This document shows positions 53,528-61,334 of a stretch of 64,000 nucleotides of DNA, in pieces. The stretch is from NCBI GenBank assembly GCA_023229435.1, contig JALNZF010000016.1, forward strand, positions 1-64,000. Direction: 5' to 3'. Numbering within the stretch: position 1 is the first letter of the stretch; each line of letters begins with the position of its first letter. The notes under the pieces are model-generated. The model saw only the letters and a list, made by a program, of their open reading frames with translations, searched no databases and was not told the DNA's origin. This stretch comes from Nitrospirota bacterium. GTDB taxonomy: Bacteria; Nitrospirota; UBA9217. The translations under genes were made by a program, and so were the position numbers.

Positions 53528-54625
53528 ATGGTTTCCACTATCATGTTTGTGCTGACCGGCCTGCTCGTCGGCGCCGCCGTCGGCTTTGTAATGCAACGCG
53601 GACGTTTCTGTATGAACTCGGCGTATCGGGAAGTGCTTTTTCAGGACTACACCATGCTCCGCGCGTATGTGCTTGCCGTGGTGGTCACCATGATCGGCGC
53701 GAACCTGATCGAGGACCTGGGGTGGCTCCAGCATGCTGACGAGACCGGGGCAATGGTCGCGGGTACACTCTATCGTCAGGGATTTGCGCCGTGGGCGAAC
53801 ATCATCGGCGGGTATATCTTCGGTCTGGGTATCGTGCTTGCCGGCGGATGCGGGAGCGGCATCCTGTATAAAATGGGGGAAGGGAACCTGGCGTATGTTT
53901 TTGCCGTGTTCGGGTTCTTTTTCGGTATCGTCATAACCAAGTACGGACTTTTGAGGCCGGTCTACGATGCGCTGGTCTCAACGATCGTGACCTTGGAAGA
54001 TGGTGAGACCCCGACGCTGTCGAATATCATCGGTGTGAATAAATGGATAGTCATCGCGGTGGTTTCCGCGGCTTCCTTACCCTTGATCCTCAAGGGTGAA
54101 CCATTCAGAAAAGTGAAGAAAGGCTACTCCTGGTCGGTCGTGGGGCTGCTTCTCGGTGTAGTGGCCATTGCGGCATGGTGGGCATCGGAGTATTTCGGCG
54201 GCAGGGCCCGCGGACTTTCATTCACCGGCCCGTTGCGCGAGTTTTTCCTCGCCGTCGGCTTCGGGAACTATATGAACGATCCCGCGCAGATCGTTGCGAC
54301 GGAGTCCAGGACGCTTCTGGGGATCACATTTTCGTGGAGCTCGCTCTATGTTCTGGCAGTTCCCTTTGGCGCCTATCTCAGCGGCAGGCTCATGAACGAG
54401 GTCAAGATGAAGGTGCCGCCAGCCGATGAACTGCTCAAGGTGCTCCTTGGCGGGACCATCATGGGGATCGGCGCCCAGATCGGCGGAGGATGCAACGTTG
54501 GACACGGACTCACCGGGATGTCAACCCTGGCGGTCTCGAGCTGGGTAGCTACCACCTTTATCATTCTGGGCAACTGGACCATGGCGTACTTCCTGCTCAT
54601 CAGACCGATGAGGGACCTGGAGTAA
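53528..54625 (+). CDS. tsuA: TsuA/YedE-family thiosulfate (sulfur compound) transporter
   Basis: The 365-residue membrane protein has about nine to ten helices and three conserved cysteine motifs: GRFCMN (Cys28), GGCGSG near 107, and IGGGCNVGHGLTG near 321. In the TsuA/YeeE family, pore cysteines pass thiosulfate by transient hydrogen bonds. The tandem tusA gene suggests the imported sulfur is handed to TusA. AGGAGG lies seven bases before the ATG. A strong terminator follows. Confidence 0.9.
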   Translation: MVSTIMFVLTGLLVGAAVGFVMQRGRFCMNSAYREVLFQDYTMLRAYVLAVVVTMIGANLIEDLGWLQHADETGAMVAGTLYRQGFAPWANIIGGYIFGLGIVLAGGCGSGILYKMGEGNLAYVFAVFGFFFGIVITKYGLLRPVYDALVSTIVTLEDGETPTLSNIIGVNKWIVIAVVSAASLPLILKGEPFRKVKKGYSWSVVGLLLGVVAIAAWWASEYFGGRARGLSFTGPLREFFLAVGFGNYMNDPAQIVATESRTLLGITFSWSSLYVLAVPFGAYLSGRLMNEVKMKVPPADELLKVLLGGTIMGIGAQIGGGCNVGHGLTGMSTLAVSSWVATTFIILGNWTMAYFLLIRPMRDLE

Positions 54626-54640
54626 CATACGGATCTGTAG

Positions 54641-54675
54641 AGAGCCGGGCCGGGATTTCCGCCCGGCTCTCTTTT
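54641..54675 (+). terminator. intrinsic terminator after the thiosulfate transporter gene
   Basis: A perfect 10-bp stem (AGAGCCGGGC with GCCCGGCTCT) with a 10-base loop is followed by CTTTTG. It separates tusA-tsuA from the DsrE-like genes. Confidence 0.9.
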
Positions 54676-54798
54676 GTTCGCGCAACCGGTTAAAACAAGC
54701 GTTAGAATATTACACTGTCAGGATATGCGGCAGTCGCCTGTACAGACTTCATTTTTTCATGTTGTATTCATTGCGTTAAATTGAAACGAGGTGGAACC

Positions 54799-55104
54799 AT
54801 GGCTGATGAGACGCTGGGCATCATGGTTACGAAGTATGAGAACCTGGAGCATATCGCCGGTGTGGTGAAGGCGGCGAGGGCAACAGGGCATCCGGTGACG
54901 GTCTTCATGACCGACGAGGGCGTGAAATTCAGCAGGGACCCCAAGTTCCTCGAACTGCTCAAGGTTGGCGGCGTCGAAATATCGGTCTGCGCGCACAGTT
55001 GCGAGCGGCTCGGGATCCATGACAAGACCGAGGGGATATCCTACGGCAGCCAGTACAATAACGCCGGGATGCTGCACGACAGCACAAGGGTCCTGATATT
55101 TTAA
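54799..55104 (+). CDS. DsrE-family sulfur relay protein
   Basis: The 101-residue protein has the DsrE/F fold pattern (GIMVTKYENLEHIAGVVKAA, then VTVFMTDEGVKF) with a cysteine pair at Cys64 and Cys68 (CAHSCERLG), the likely sulfur-binding site. It is the first of three small genes that together resemble a DsrEFH/TusBCD set. No sulfite reductase gene is near, so the role is sulfur carriage only. GAGGTGG precedes the ATG. Confidence 0.82.
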   Translation: MADETLGIMVTKYENLEHIAGVVKAARATGHPVTVFMTDEGVKFSRDPKFLELLKVGGVEISVCAHSCERLGIHDKTEGISYGSQYNNAGMLHDSTRVLIF

Positions 55105-55115
55105 GGAGTGAGACC

Positions 55116-55394
55116 ATGGGAGAAGCAAAAAAGATTGCGGTTATCGTGAGAGACCGGCCGGCTGAGGCCCTCCGGGTAGCGGGCGGGCTCACGCTTGCGG
55201 ACGATACCATTGAGGTCTTTGTCCTCGACCGCAAGCTTGACAAGGAGGCCCCCGAGATCGCGCAGCCGCTCGAACTGGTCACGGACCTTGAGCTGAAGAT
55301 GTACTCCAATAACCCGGAAAACGGCTTCACAGCGATCACCCTTGAGGAGATGGCGAAGAAACTCCTTGAGTATGATCAGGTCGTTCCATACTAA
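55116..55394 (+). CDS. DsrE/F-like small protein
   Basis: The 92-residue protein has a DsrE/F-like start (KKIAVIVRDRPAEALRVAGG, VEFV-type strand VFVLDRKL) but no cysteine at all. It therefore cannot itself carry persulfide sulfur and is more likely a structural subunit of the complex. It lies 11 bases after the first DsrE-like gene, with AAGGAG ahead of its ATG. Confidence 0.7.
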   Translation: MGEAKKIAVIVRDRPAEALRVAGGLTLADDTIEVFVLDRKLDKEAPEIAQPLELVTDLELKMYSNNPENGFTAITLEEMAKKLLEYDQVVPY

Positions 55395-55412
55395 GTGAAG
55401 GAGGACCGTGCC

Positions 55413-55583
55413 ATGAAGATCCTGCATATTCTGAAAAAAGCGCCGGACGCAAGCACGAAGAAGATCATCGAGGTGCAGGCGTCGGGCAATCAATCGAAGG
55501 TTATCGATCTCACCAAGGGTACTATCGCATACGACCAGCTCGTGGCGGACGTGTTCGCCAGTCACAGGGTATTTTGCTGGTAA
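55413..55583 (+). CDS. DsrH/TusB-like small protein
   Basis: The 56-residue protein starts MKILHILKKAPD and ends with RVFCW, where the penultimate Cys55 is the position of the DsrH/TusB sulfur-site cysteine. It is shorter than TusB (about 95 residues). It begins 18 bases after the preceding stop with GAAGGAGG upstream. Together with the two genes before it, it suggests an unusual E-F-H type trimer. Confidence 0.68.
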   Translation: MKILHILKKAPDASTKKIIEVQASGNQSKVIDLTKGTIAYDQLVADVFASHRVFCW

Positions 55584-55964
55584 GGGGTCGCAATCGGTCG
55601 TTCATATCAAGCGCCCCGGATAATCAGTGCAGCATTCGCCCGCATCTTGTATTTTCTCCTTTCCCCGCTGTATCAAAAGCCACATTCTGTGTGCGCGTGT
55701 CGCGCCTAACTCCTTGATTTTTTACATGTTGCAATCTGGCAATGGTATTGCAATAATATTCCCTGAGCAAAGCAATCTGGAACCAAAAGAAAAAACTTAG
55801 AGGCATCTCTCGCAAAGGCGCAATGGCCTACGAAAGAAAAGCGGCCACATAGGGAATCACGCAAAGGAAATCTTTTTCTTGAGTTTAACATCGATAAGCA
55901 TTTCTCTGCGGAGAGCTTAGGCAGCGGAACGCACAATTACGGAGAGGTACGAAAGGAGCAATCA
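55584..55964. other. intergenic region before the DUF2318 gene
   Basis: The 380 bases contain no supported gene. The second half carries a decayed GCAAAGG/CTCTGCGG repeat, and AAAGGAG lies directly ahead of the DUF2318 ATG. Confidence 0.5.
55800..55925. repeat. decayed palindromic repeat (CGCAAAGG family)
   Basis: CTCTCGCAAAGGCGCAATGG and a second AATCACGCAAAGGAAAT on the left, with TTCTCTGCGGAGAGCTTAGG on the right, resemble the CACAAAG family but with weaker pairing. Confidence 0.45.
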
Positions 55965-56603
55965 ATGAAAAAATGCATCAAGTGTGGAATTGAAATGGAC
56001 GATACGTCGATATATTGCAAGGCCTGCAGTATTGCCGTGAAGGCAAACTCAGGGCACGAGCAGAAAAAGGAGCGGGTGATGGGCCGGGATAAGACCTGGA
56101 TCAAACCAACGGCGATAGCGGCCGTGATCGTTTTTGTAGCGCTCGCGGGCTGGTTTCTGAAAGATGTTGCCTCGGCAAAACATGCGGGCATGCGCCAGAA
56201 CTTTGCTCCCCAGCGTGAGCAGGCGGCACGCCATATCAATGCCGTGGTGGTGAATGACGAGGGCGGTGTTGTTCGCATCCCTCTCACATCCGTGGAGGAC
56301 GGCAACGCGCATTTCTTCACGCTCCCCTCGGGCGGGAAAAGAATCTCATTTTTCGCGATGCGCGCGCCGGACGGGAGCATCCATACCGCCTTCGATGCCT
56401 GTGTGTCCTGTAATCACGCCAAGCTGGGGTATCGGCAGGAGGGCGACGTCGTGGTTTGCAATAACTGCGGGATGGGCTTCAAGCCCACGGATATCGGGCG
56501 CGAGACCGGCGGTTGCAACCCGATCCCGGTCAATATGTCCGTAGATGGGAAGATGCTTATGCTGAAGACAAAAGACCTTGAGGCAGGGGCGCAGTATTTT
56601 TAA
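55965..56603 (+). CDS. DUF2318 membrane protein with N-terminal zinc ribbon
   Basis: The 212-residue protein begins with a zinc ribbon (Cys4, Cys7, Cys18, Cys21), then one membrane helix near 45-65. Its DUF2318 domain has CVSCNHAKLGY at Cys145/Cys148 and CNNCGMGF near 164, and TGGCNPIPV. These cysteines are typical metal or Fe-S ligands. DUF2318 is also present in Campylobacter iron-uptake gene cj1660, next to ABC export-type genes, and the same neighbours follow here. A role in iron handling or periplasmic redox is therefore inferred. Confidence 0.83.
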   Translation: MKKCIKCGIEMDDTSIYCKACSIAVKANSGHEQKKERVMGRDKTWIKPTAIAAVIVFVALAGWFLKDVASAKHAGMRQNFAPQREQAARHINAVVVNDEGGVVRIPLTSVEDGNAHFFTLPSGGKRISFFAMRAPDGSIHTAFDACVSCNHAKLGYRQEGDVVVCNNCGMGFKPTDIGRETGGCNPIPVNMSVDGKMLMLKTKDLEAGAQYF

Positions 56604-56657
56604 GGTTGTAAGGGGCACGAGTTTGATCTGATAGGTGCCTATTTAAGGATCTTATCT

Positions 56658-57821
56658 ATGAAGCTGCTTGATATTTCATTGAACAACCTCCTTCGGAAAA
56701 AAGGCCGGACGTTCTTTCTGGTCTCTGGTCTCGCGATCGGGATCGGCGCCGCGGTGGCCATGACCTCGGTGGGCGATGCCATGAACAAAGAGGTCATGCG
56801 CGCCCTTGACGAGTTCGGGGCGAACATTCTGGTGCTTCCCGCTTCGGAAGGACTTCCGCTTTCCTATGGGGGCCTCACGGTCTCGGCGGTGAACACCGGC
56901 GGACGGGAACTCACGACGAAGGATGTGGCAAGGATACGCACCATCAAGAACAAAGAGAACATCAGCACGATCGCGCCGAAACTGCTGGTCCAGACCGAGA
57001 TCAAGGGGACAAAGGTGCTCCTGGCCGGAGTGGACTTCAAGGCGGAACAACGGATCAAAAAATGGTGGCGCGTAGCGGCCGGCATGAATCCGCAGGAAAG
57101 CGGCGAGGCTTTGATCGGAAAGGACGCTGCCGCCCGGCTTCATCTTGCGCCCGGCGACCGTATTGCCCTTGCTCAGGGGTCGCTCCGGGTATCCGGCGTG
57201 CTCGACGGGACGGGTTCCCAGGACGACGGCTTGATATTCGCCGATATCCTGTGGGTACAGAAGACATTTCATAAAGGGACCTCGATAAGCCTGATCGAAC
57301 TCTCCGCCCTCTGCACCGGCTGTCCCATCGAGGACATGGTGGGTCAGGTGAACAGCGCGCTGCCCGGCGCCAGGGCCGTGGCGGTCAAGGAGACGGTGGA
57401 GCTCAAGATGCAGGCCATGCACTACTTCCATTCATTCTCGCTCGGCATCTCGGCGCTGCTCCTGATCGTGGCAGGCATGATCATCTTCTTTGCCATGACC
57501 GCGTCGGTCAAGGAGCGGGTGCAGGAGATAGGCCTGTTCCGGGCCATCGGGTTCCGGACCGGACATATTATCCAGGTGCTGCTCACCGAGGCCTTCATCG
57601 TGAGCCTGCTCGCCGGGATCGTCGGTTATATAGTCGGGACCATCAGCCCCCGGTTCGTGGCGCCCTATTTGATGAGCGCGTACAACCTCACGTTCGAGTT
57701 CGACCCCGTCCGTGCAGCGGGCGCGCTTGCCGCGTCGGTCGGCATCGGGTTGCTGGCGAGCATCTATCCAGCGGTGCGTGCAGGACGGCTCGATCCGGTG
57801 GAAGCGTTGAAGGCGCTGTAA
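56658..57821 (+). CDS. MacB/FtsX-type ABC transporter permease
   Basis: The 387-residue permease has the MacB layout: one N-terminal helix (about 15-35), a periplasmic domain (about 50-255), then three C-terminal helices (270-300, 315-340, 355-380). LLRKKGRTFFLVSGLAIGIG opens it and IYPAVRAGRLDPVEALKAL ends it, both typical. The periplasmic part has a CTGCP motif near residue 217. It pairs with the ATPase gene 53 bases downstream. The substrate is unknown. Confidence 0.87.
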   Translation: MKLLDISLNNLLRKKGRTFFLVSGLAIGIGAAVAMTSVGDAMNKEVMRALDEFGANILVLPASEGLPLSYGGLTVSAVNTGGRELTTKDVARIRTIKNKENISTIAPKLLVQTEIKGTKVLLAGVDFKAEQRIKKWWRVAAGMNPQESGEALIGKDAAARLHLAPGDRIALAQGSLRVSGVLDGTGSQDDGLIFADILWVQKTFHKGTSISLIELSALCTGCPIEDMVGQVNSALPGARAVAVKETVELKMQAMHYFHSFSLGISALLLIVAGMIIFFAMTASVKERVQEIGLFRAIGFRTGHIIQVLLTEAFIVSLLAGIVGYIVGTISPRFVAPYLMSAYNLTFEFDPVRAAGALAASVGIGLLASIYPAVRAGRLDPVEALKAL

Positions 57822-57856
57822 ATTGGAAATTGAAGATTGGAAATTGGAAATGTAAA
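57822..57856. repeat. heptanucleotide array between permease and ATPase genes, ATTGGAA family
   Basis: ATTGGAA, ATTGAAG, ATTGGAA, ATTGGAA, ATGTAAA lie in 7-base register immediately after the permease stop. It is the same unit as between hisD and hisG. Confidence 0.88.
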
Positions 57857-57874
57857 ATTGTCAACGGTGAAGCC

Positions 57875-58540
57875 ATGGCATTCATAGAACTGAATAATGT
57901 TACCAAAATCTTCCATGCCGGTGATGAAGATTATGCCGCGCTCAAGGGCATATCGCTCGGCATCAACACAGGCGAGTTCGTGGCCGTCATGGGGCCTTCA
58001 GGCTCTGGGAAAAGCACCCTGCTCTCGCTCATCGGCGGACTCAGCAGGGCGTCCTCGGGTGTCGTGTCCATCGATGATATCGACCTGGGAAGTCTGGGGC
58101 CGAACAAGCTGTCGGATTTCAGGCGTGAATATCTTGGCTTCGTGTTCCAGTCCTTCTACCTTGTGCCGTATCTTACGGCGATCGAGAATGTGATGCTGCC
58201 GCTCACGATCCAACCCGGTCTGAACGGAACAGCGCGTGATATGGCGCTCGGCGCGCTTGCGCGGGTCGGCCTGGCTGAGAAGGCGGGACGTCTGCCGTCC
58301 CAGCTCTCGGGTGGAGAACAGGAACGGGTCGCGATCGCGCGGGCGCTGGTGAACAGGCCGGCGCTTATCCTCGCGGACGAGCCCACCGGCAATCTTGATA
58401 CGAAAACCGGGAACAAGGTGCTCGACATGCTCGAATCCCTTCACGCGGACGGCCATACGATCGTGATGGTGACGCACAGTGAGGAGAACGCAAAGCGGGC
58501 GGGACGGACCATCGAGATCAGGGATGGCGAGGTTGTGTAA
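57875..58540 (+). CDS. ABC transporter ATP-binding protein (LolD/MacB-type)
   Basis: The 221-residue ATPase has Walker A GPSGSGKST at residues 40-48, signature LSGGEQERVAIARAL near 145, and Walker B ALILADEPTGNLD. It belongs to the LolD/MacB group that works with FtsX-like permeases and so serves the preceding gene. The ATG at 57875 starts MAFIELNNVTKIF; a longer frame would read through the repeat. Confidence 0.92.
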   Translation: MAFIELNNVTKIFHAGDEDYAALKGISLGINTGEFVAVMGPSGSGKSTLLSLIGGLSRASSGVVSIDDIDLGSLGPNKLSDFRREYLGFVFQSFYLVPYLTAIENVMLPLTIQPGLNGTARDMALGALARVGLAEKAGRLPSQLSGGEQERVAIARALVNRPALILADEPTGNLDTKTGNKVLDMLESLHADGHTIVMVTHSEENAKRAGRTIEIRDGEVV

Positions 58541-58629
58541 AGAGGGTAGTCGATTGGGAATGAAAGAAAGAATAGGCATGAACGGTCGGTGATCCGATCG
58601 CGTCGTCGCTCCAACCTTCCAGAAGGATT

Positions 58630-59268
58630 TCAAAACTCGAACAACAATCCACCCAAATAGGCGGTGCCGCCGAGATCATCTGATGTGGCCTTGTCCTTGA
58701 CTTTTGTCCGTTCCGCTTCGACAAAGAGATACGTATGGTACACGCCAAAATCCATGGACAGGTTGTTGGCCGCGCCCCGATCGATGCCGTCCAGCAAAAG
58801 CTGCAAGCCTCCCCGGACATGATATCCATCAGCCGAGCCGCGCACCTTCTCCTGGTTCTGGATCCTCTCGCGGTAATACATCCTGGTCCAGCCGCCGCCG
58901 ATATAGGGCACCAGCCATTGATTTTCGCTTATGACGCCGCGCACCAGAACAAAGACATTGACCGGGTAAAGCTCATAGACAACCTCTCCGGACACGGTGC
59001 CGTGGTCCGGGGCATAGCCCTGGCCCTTGTCCCTTGCCGTTCCCGCGCCGACCCCGAACTCGACCTGTCGCAGGACCTTGTACGCCAGCGTTCCTTCATA
59101 CACCGGCATGTCTCTTTTACCGTAGTAGTATGACCAGTTTTCAAGGACCGGGGCGAACCTGCCGCCCTTTAATTCCAGAGACCAGTGGGGACGGACTGGC
59201 GATGGTTCCGCGCCATACGCGGCTGCCGGAATAAGAAGAACGAGTAACATCAGTATGATCTTTTGCAT
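58630..59268 (-). CDS. outer-membrane beta-barrel-like protein
   Basis: The 212-residue protein has a signal peptide (MQKIILMLLVLLIPAAAYG, cut before AEPSP). Its body alternates strands and aromatics (WSLELKGGRFAP, VPYIGGGWTRMYYRE, MDFGVYHTYLFVEAE) and ends with the outer-membrane signature phenylalanine (LLFEF). This suggests a small eight-stranded barrel. The ATG at 59268 follows GGGAGGGG and overlaps the end of the preceding beta-helix gene by 19 bases, so the two are co-expressed. Confidence 0.78.
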   Translation of the reverse strand: MQKIILMLLVLLIPAAAYGAEPSPVRPHWSLELKGGRFAPVLENWSYYYGKRDMPVYEGTLAYKVLRQVEFGVGAGTARDKGQGYAPDHGTVSGEVVYELYPVNVFVLVRGVISENQWLVPYIGGGWTRMYYRERIQNQEKVRGSADGYHVRGGLQLLLDGIDRGAANNLSMDFGVYHTYLFVEAERTKVKDKATSDDLGGTAYLGGLLFEF

Positions 59269-61142
59269 TGGGCCCCTCCCGAACCTGAAAGCCTCTTTCT
59301 GGAAAAACGATACACAATTATGAGAGCAATGATCACCATGAAGAGGGCAACGACGGCTTTGATGAACAACGAGGTCCCCGTCATAAAGAGCGCCAGGCCG
59401 ACCGCCGGCATGAGCGCTGTCCTGACCACGGGCTTGTATCCGGGATGCGCGTCCAGCCAGGCCGCGGCAACCGGACCGTGTTCGTAATACCATTGGACGA
59501 ATGCGCTGCCTGCGCTGTTGGTGAGCAGGTAACGATCGCGGAATGCGCGCAGGGCCTGCACCTCCGGGGCGGAGTAGCAGCCATACGCTGCCGTGGCGAT
59601 GAAGCAGCCCTGGCGCGAGTTCTGCAGGTTCGGATAGGCAGCGAGGGCCTCGGGATAGTCGATGATAAAATCAGAATGGACGCTTTCCTGAGCATCTCCG
59701 AGGGGAACGCTTATTTCCGGGGAATAAGCGCTTTCGTAAGCGATCCCCGGGATCGATGTACCTGTAGCATTTGAGTTCACGGCGGTGACCGCGATAAAGT
59801 ACGTGGCCTGGGCAATGGCGGAAACCGCGATCTTATATTTTGTATTATTCGTCAGGTCCGGGACGGTATAGGCCGTAGTCACGACGGTTTTATTCAAGGT
59901 GGTCGGCGGCGATGGCGTGCCGTCATCGATGTCGCAGTAGACCCGGTAGCCCGTAGCTCCGGGAACAGCATCCCAGCTTAGGGCGAGGCTTCCGTTGAGT
60001 GCGGTCACGGAGTTGAGCGCTGGTTTTGTCGGAGTGACGACAGTCGTACTCAGGTTGCTCAACGTCGTGGTCGTAACGGTTACGTTTATCGGGGAAGGGC
60101 CTTCCGCTGCATCGGTCCCCGTGTAAACACCGGGAGCCTTTCCGTAATAGATCCGGTAGCCGGTGACCGAGTAGCTCAAATTCGCGTTCCAGGTCAGGGA
60201 GGTCGATGTCGATGAAGTGGTTTTGGTTATGTTGGACACCTGCAAAGGGATCGTATCCGCGTTCGCCCCGCCATAGGCGCCGATATCGCATGGTGGGCCT
60301 TGGTTTGTGCATCGGTTCGGGTCCCCATTGCCTATACACGGCGATCCGGTTTTGAGATGAACATCCAGGTGCGAGATATCCGAGATATCGACAAAGAGGG
60401 GATCAGGATTAGTAATCGTTTGTCTGGGAATAGAGTATGGATCTGTTATCACGCCCTCCCCGGGCGCAGGATTGAAATCGTTGTACGTGATATTACTCTG
60501 ATTGGTGGGGAACGCGGCGCCGCTGATGTTCACGGTATTGTTAGAAAAAATATTATTCGTGATCTGATTGCTCGCTGAATCCCTGACGACCGCGGTTCCG
60601 TTCTGATAGAACGTATTGTTGATGACATTGGTGGAGGCAGAGCCCTGGATCGTTATCGCTGCTCCGCTTGTGCCATAAAATACATTATTGGTAATATTGA
60701 TGACGGATGAACTGTTTGAAACCACTATTCCCGTAGACGTGTTAATAAAGGAAAAATTTCTAAAACTTGCCGCGGTAGATAAATTGCTTGCAGTGACGAC
60801 GGGGGCGTTCCCGCTGTTGTTCAGTATGGTCCTGGCGGTTTCTCTGCCTTGAACGATAGAGACTCCGGGTTTTAACGTTATCACTTCGCTATACGTGCCG
60901 GGTTCAACAAGGATGGAATAGGTCACTGTTGTCCCGGTATTGTTCGAAATGACATAGTTGGCATTGTCTATTGCCTCCTGTATGGTCCTATAACATGCCG
61001 GTGTGGCCGTGGTACTGCACACGGCATCAGCGGCGTTGTTGACGATGATCTGAGTATCCGATGCAAGGAGCGTACGTGGTCCGGCTATTGTGAGGAGAAT
61101 GAATGCAGCAATGAAGAAAAGGACCGGTCCTGGAGACCTCAT
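59250..61142 (-). CDS. right-handed beta-helix protein with fibronectin-like domain and CFI-box C-terminus
   Basis: The 630-residue protein has a signal peptide (about 1-28). A parallel beta-helix region (about 40-270) follows, with Asn-rich rungs such as NVFYGTSGAAITIQGSA and NNTFYQNGTAVVRD. One or two fibronectin type III-like domains lie near 300-500, then the CFI box CFIATAAYGC near 513, and a C-terminal membrane helix (about 580-612) with a basic tail. The CFI box with a final helix marks a family of surface/envelope sorting signals whose processing partner is unknown. It is read divergently from the NHL protein gene. Confidence 0.84.
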   Translation of the reverse strand: MRSPGPVLFFIAAFILLTIAGPRTLLASDTQIIVNNAADAVCSTTATPACYRTIQEAIDNANYVISNNTGTTVTYSILVEPGTYSEVITLKPGVSIVQGRETARTILNNSGNAPVVTASNLSTAASFRNFSFINTSTGIVVSNSSSVINITNNVFYGTSGAAITIQGSASTNVINNTFYQNGTAVVRDSASNQITNNIFSNNTVNISGAAFPTNQSNITYNDFNPAPGEGVITDPYSIPRQTITNPDPLFVDISDISHLDVHLKTGSPCIGNGDPNRCTNQGPPCDIGAYGGANADTIPLQVSNITKTTSSTSTSLTWNANLSYSVTGYRIYYGKAPGVYTGTDAAEGPSPINVTVTTTTLSNLSTTVVTPTKPALNSVTALNGSLALSWDAVPGATGYRVYCDIDDGTPSPPTTLNKTVVTTAYTVPDLTNNTKYKIAVSAIAQATYFIAVTAVNSNATGTSIPGIAYESAYSPEISVPLGDAQESVHSDFIIDYPEALAAYPNLQNSRQGCFIATAAYGCYSAPEVQALRAFRDRYLLTNSAGSAFVQWYYEHGPVAAAWLDAHPGYKPVVRTALMPAVGLALFMTGTSLFIKAVVALFMVIIALIIVYRFSRKRLSGSGGAQCKRSY

Positions 61143-61254
61143 AATATAGCTCCTTTGTGTTCGTCAGTAAAAAAATACCCGAATGCGCCGGGAAAGTCAA
61201 AGAAAAATCGTTTTTCCCGTATCAAGACCGTACAATCCGCTGAAACAATTCCAT

Positions 61255-61284
61255 TTGTTCTGCGCGACACTACCGTGTTATAAT
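61255..61284 (+). promoter_or_regulatory. possible promoter for the NHL-repeat gene
   Basis: A perfect -10 TATAAT with TTGTTC 18 bp upstream lies about 50 bases before the ATG at 61335. Confidence 0.4.
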
Positions 61285-61334
61285 CCGTAAACGCATTTCG
61301 TACGATCCACGGTCTTTTTTCAGGAGCACTCTCT

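Noticed and set aside
54799..55583. Dissimilatory sulfite reductase operon
   Set aside because: Only DsrE/F/H-like carriers are present. No dsrA, dsrB, dsrC or dsrMKJOP gene is in the window.
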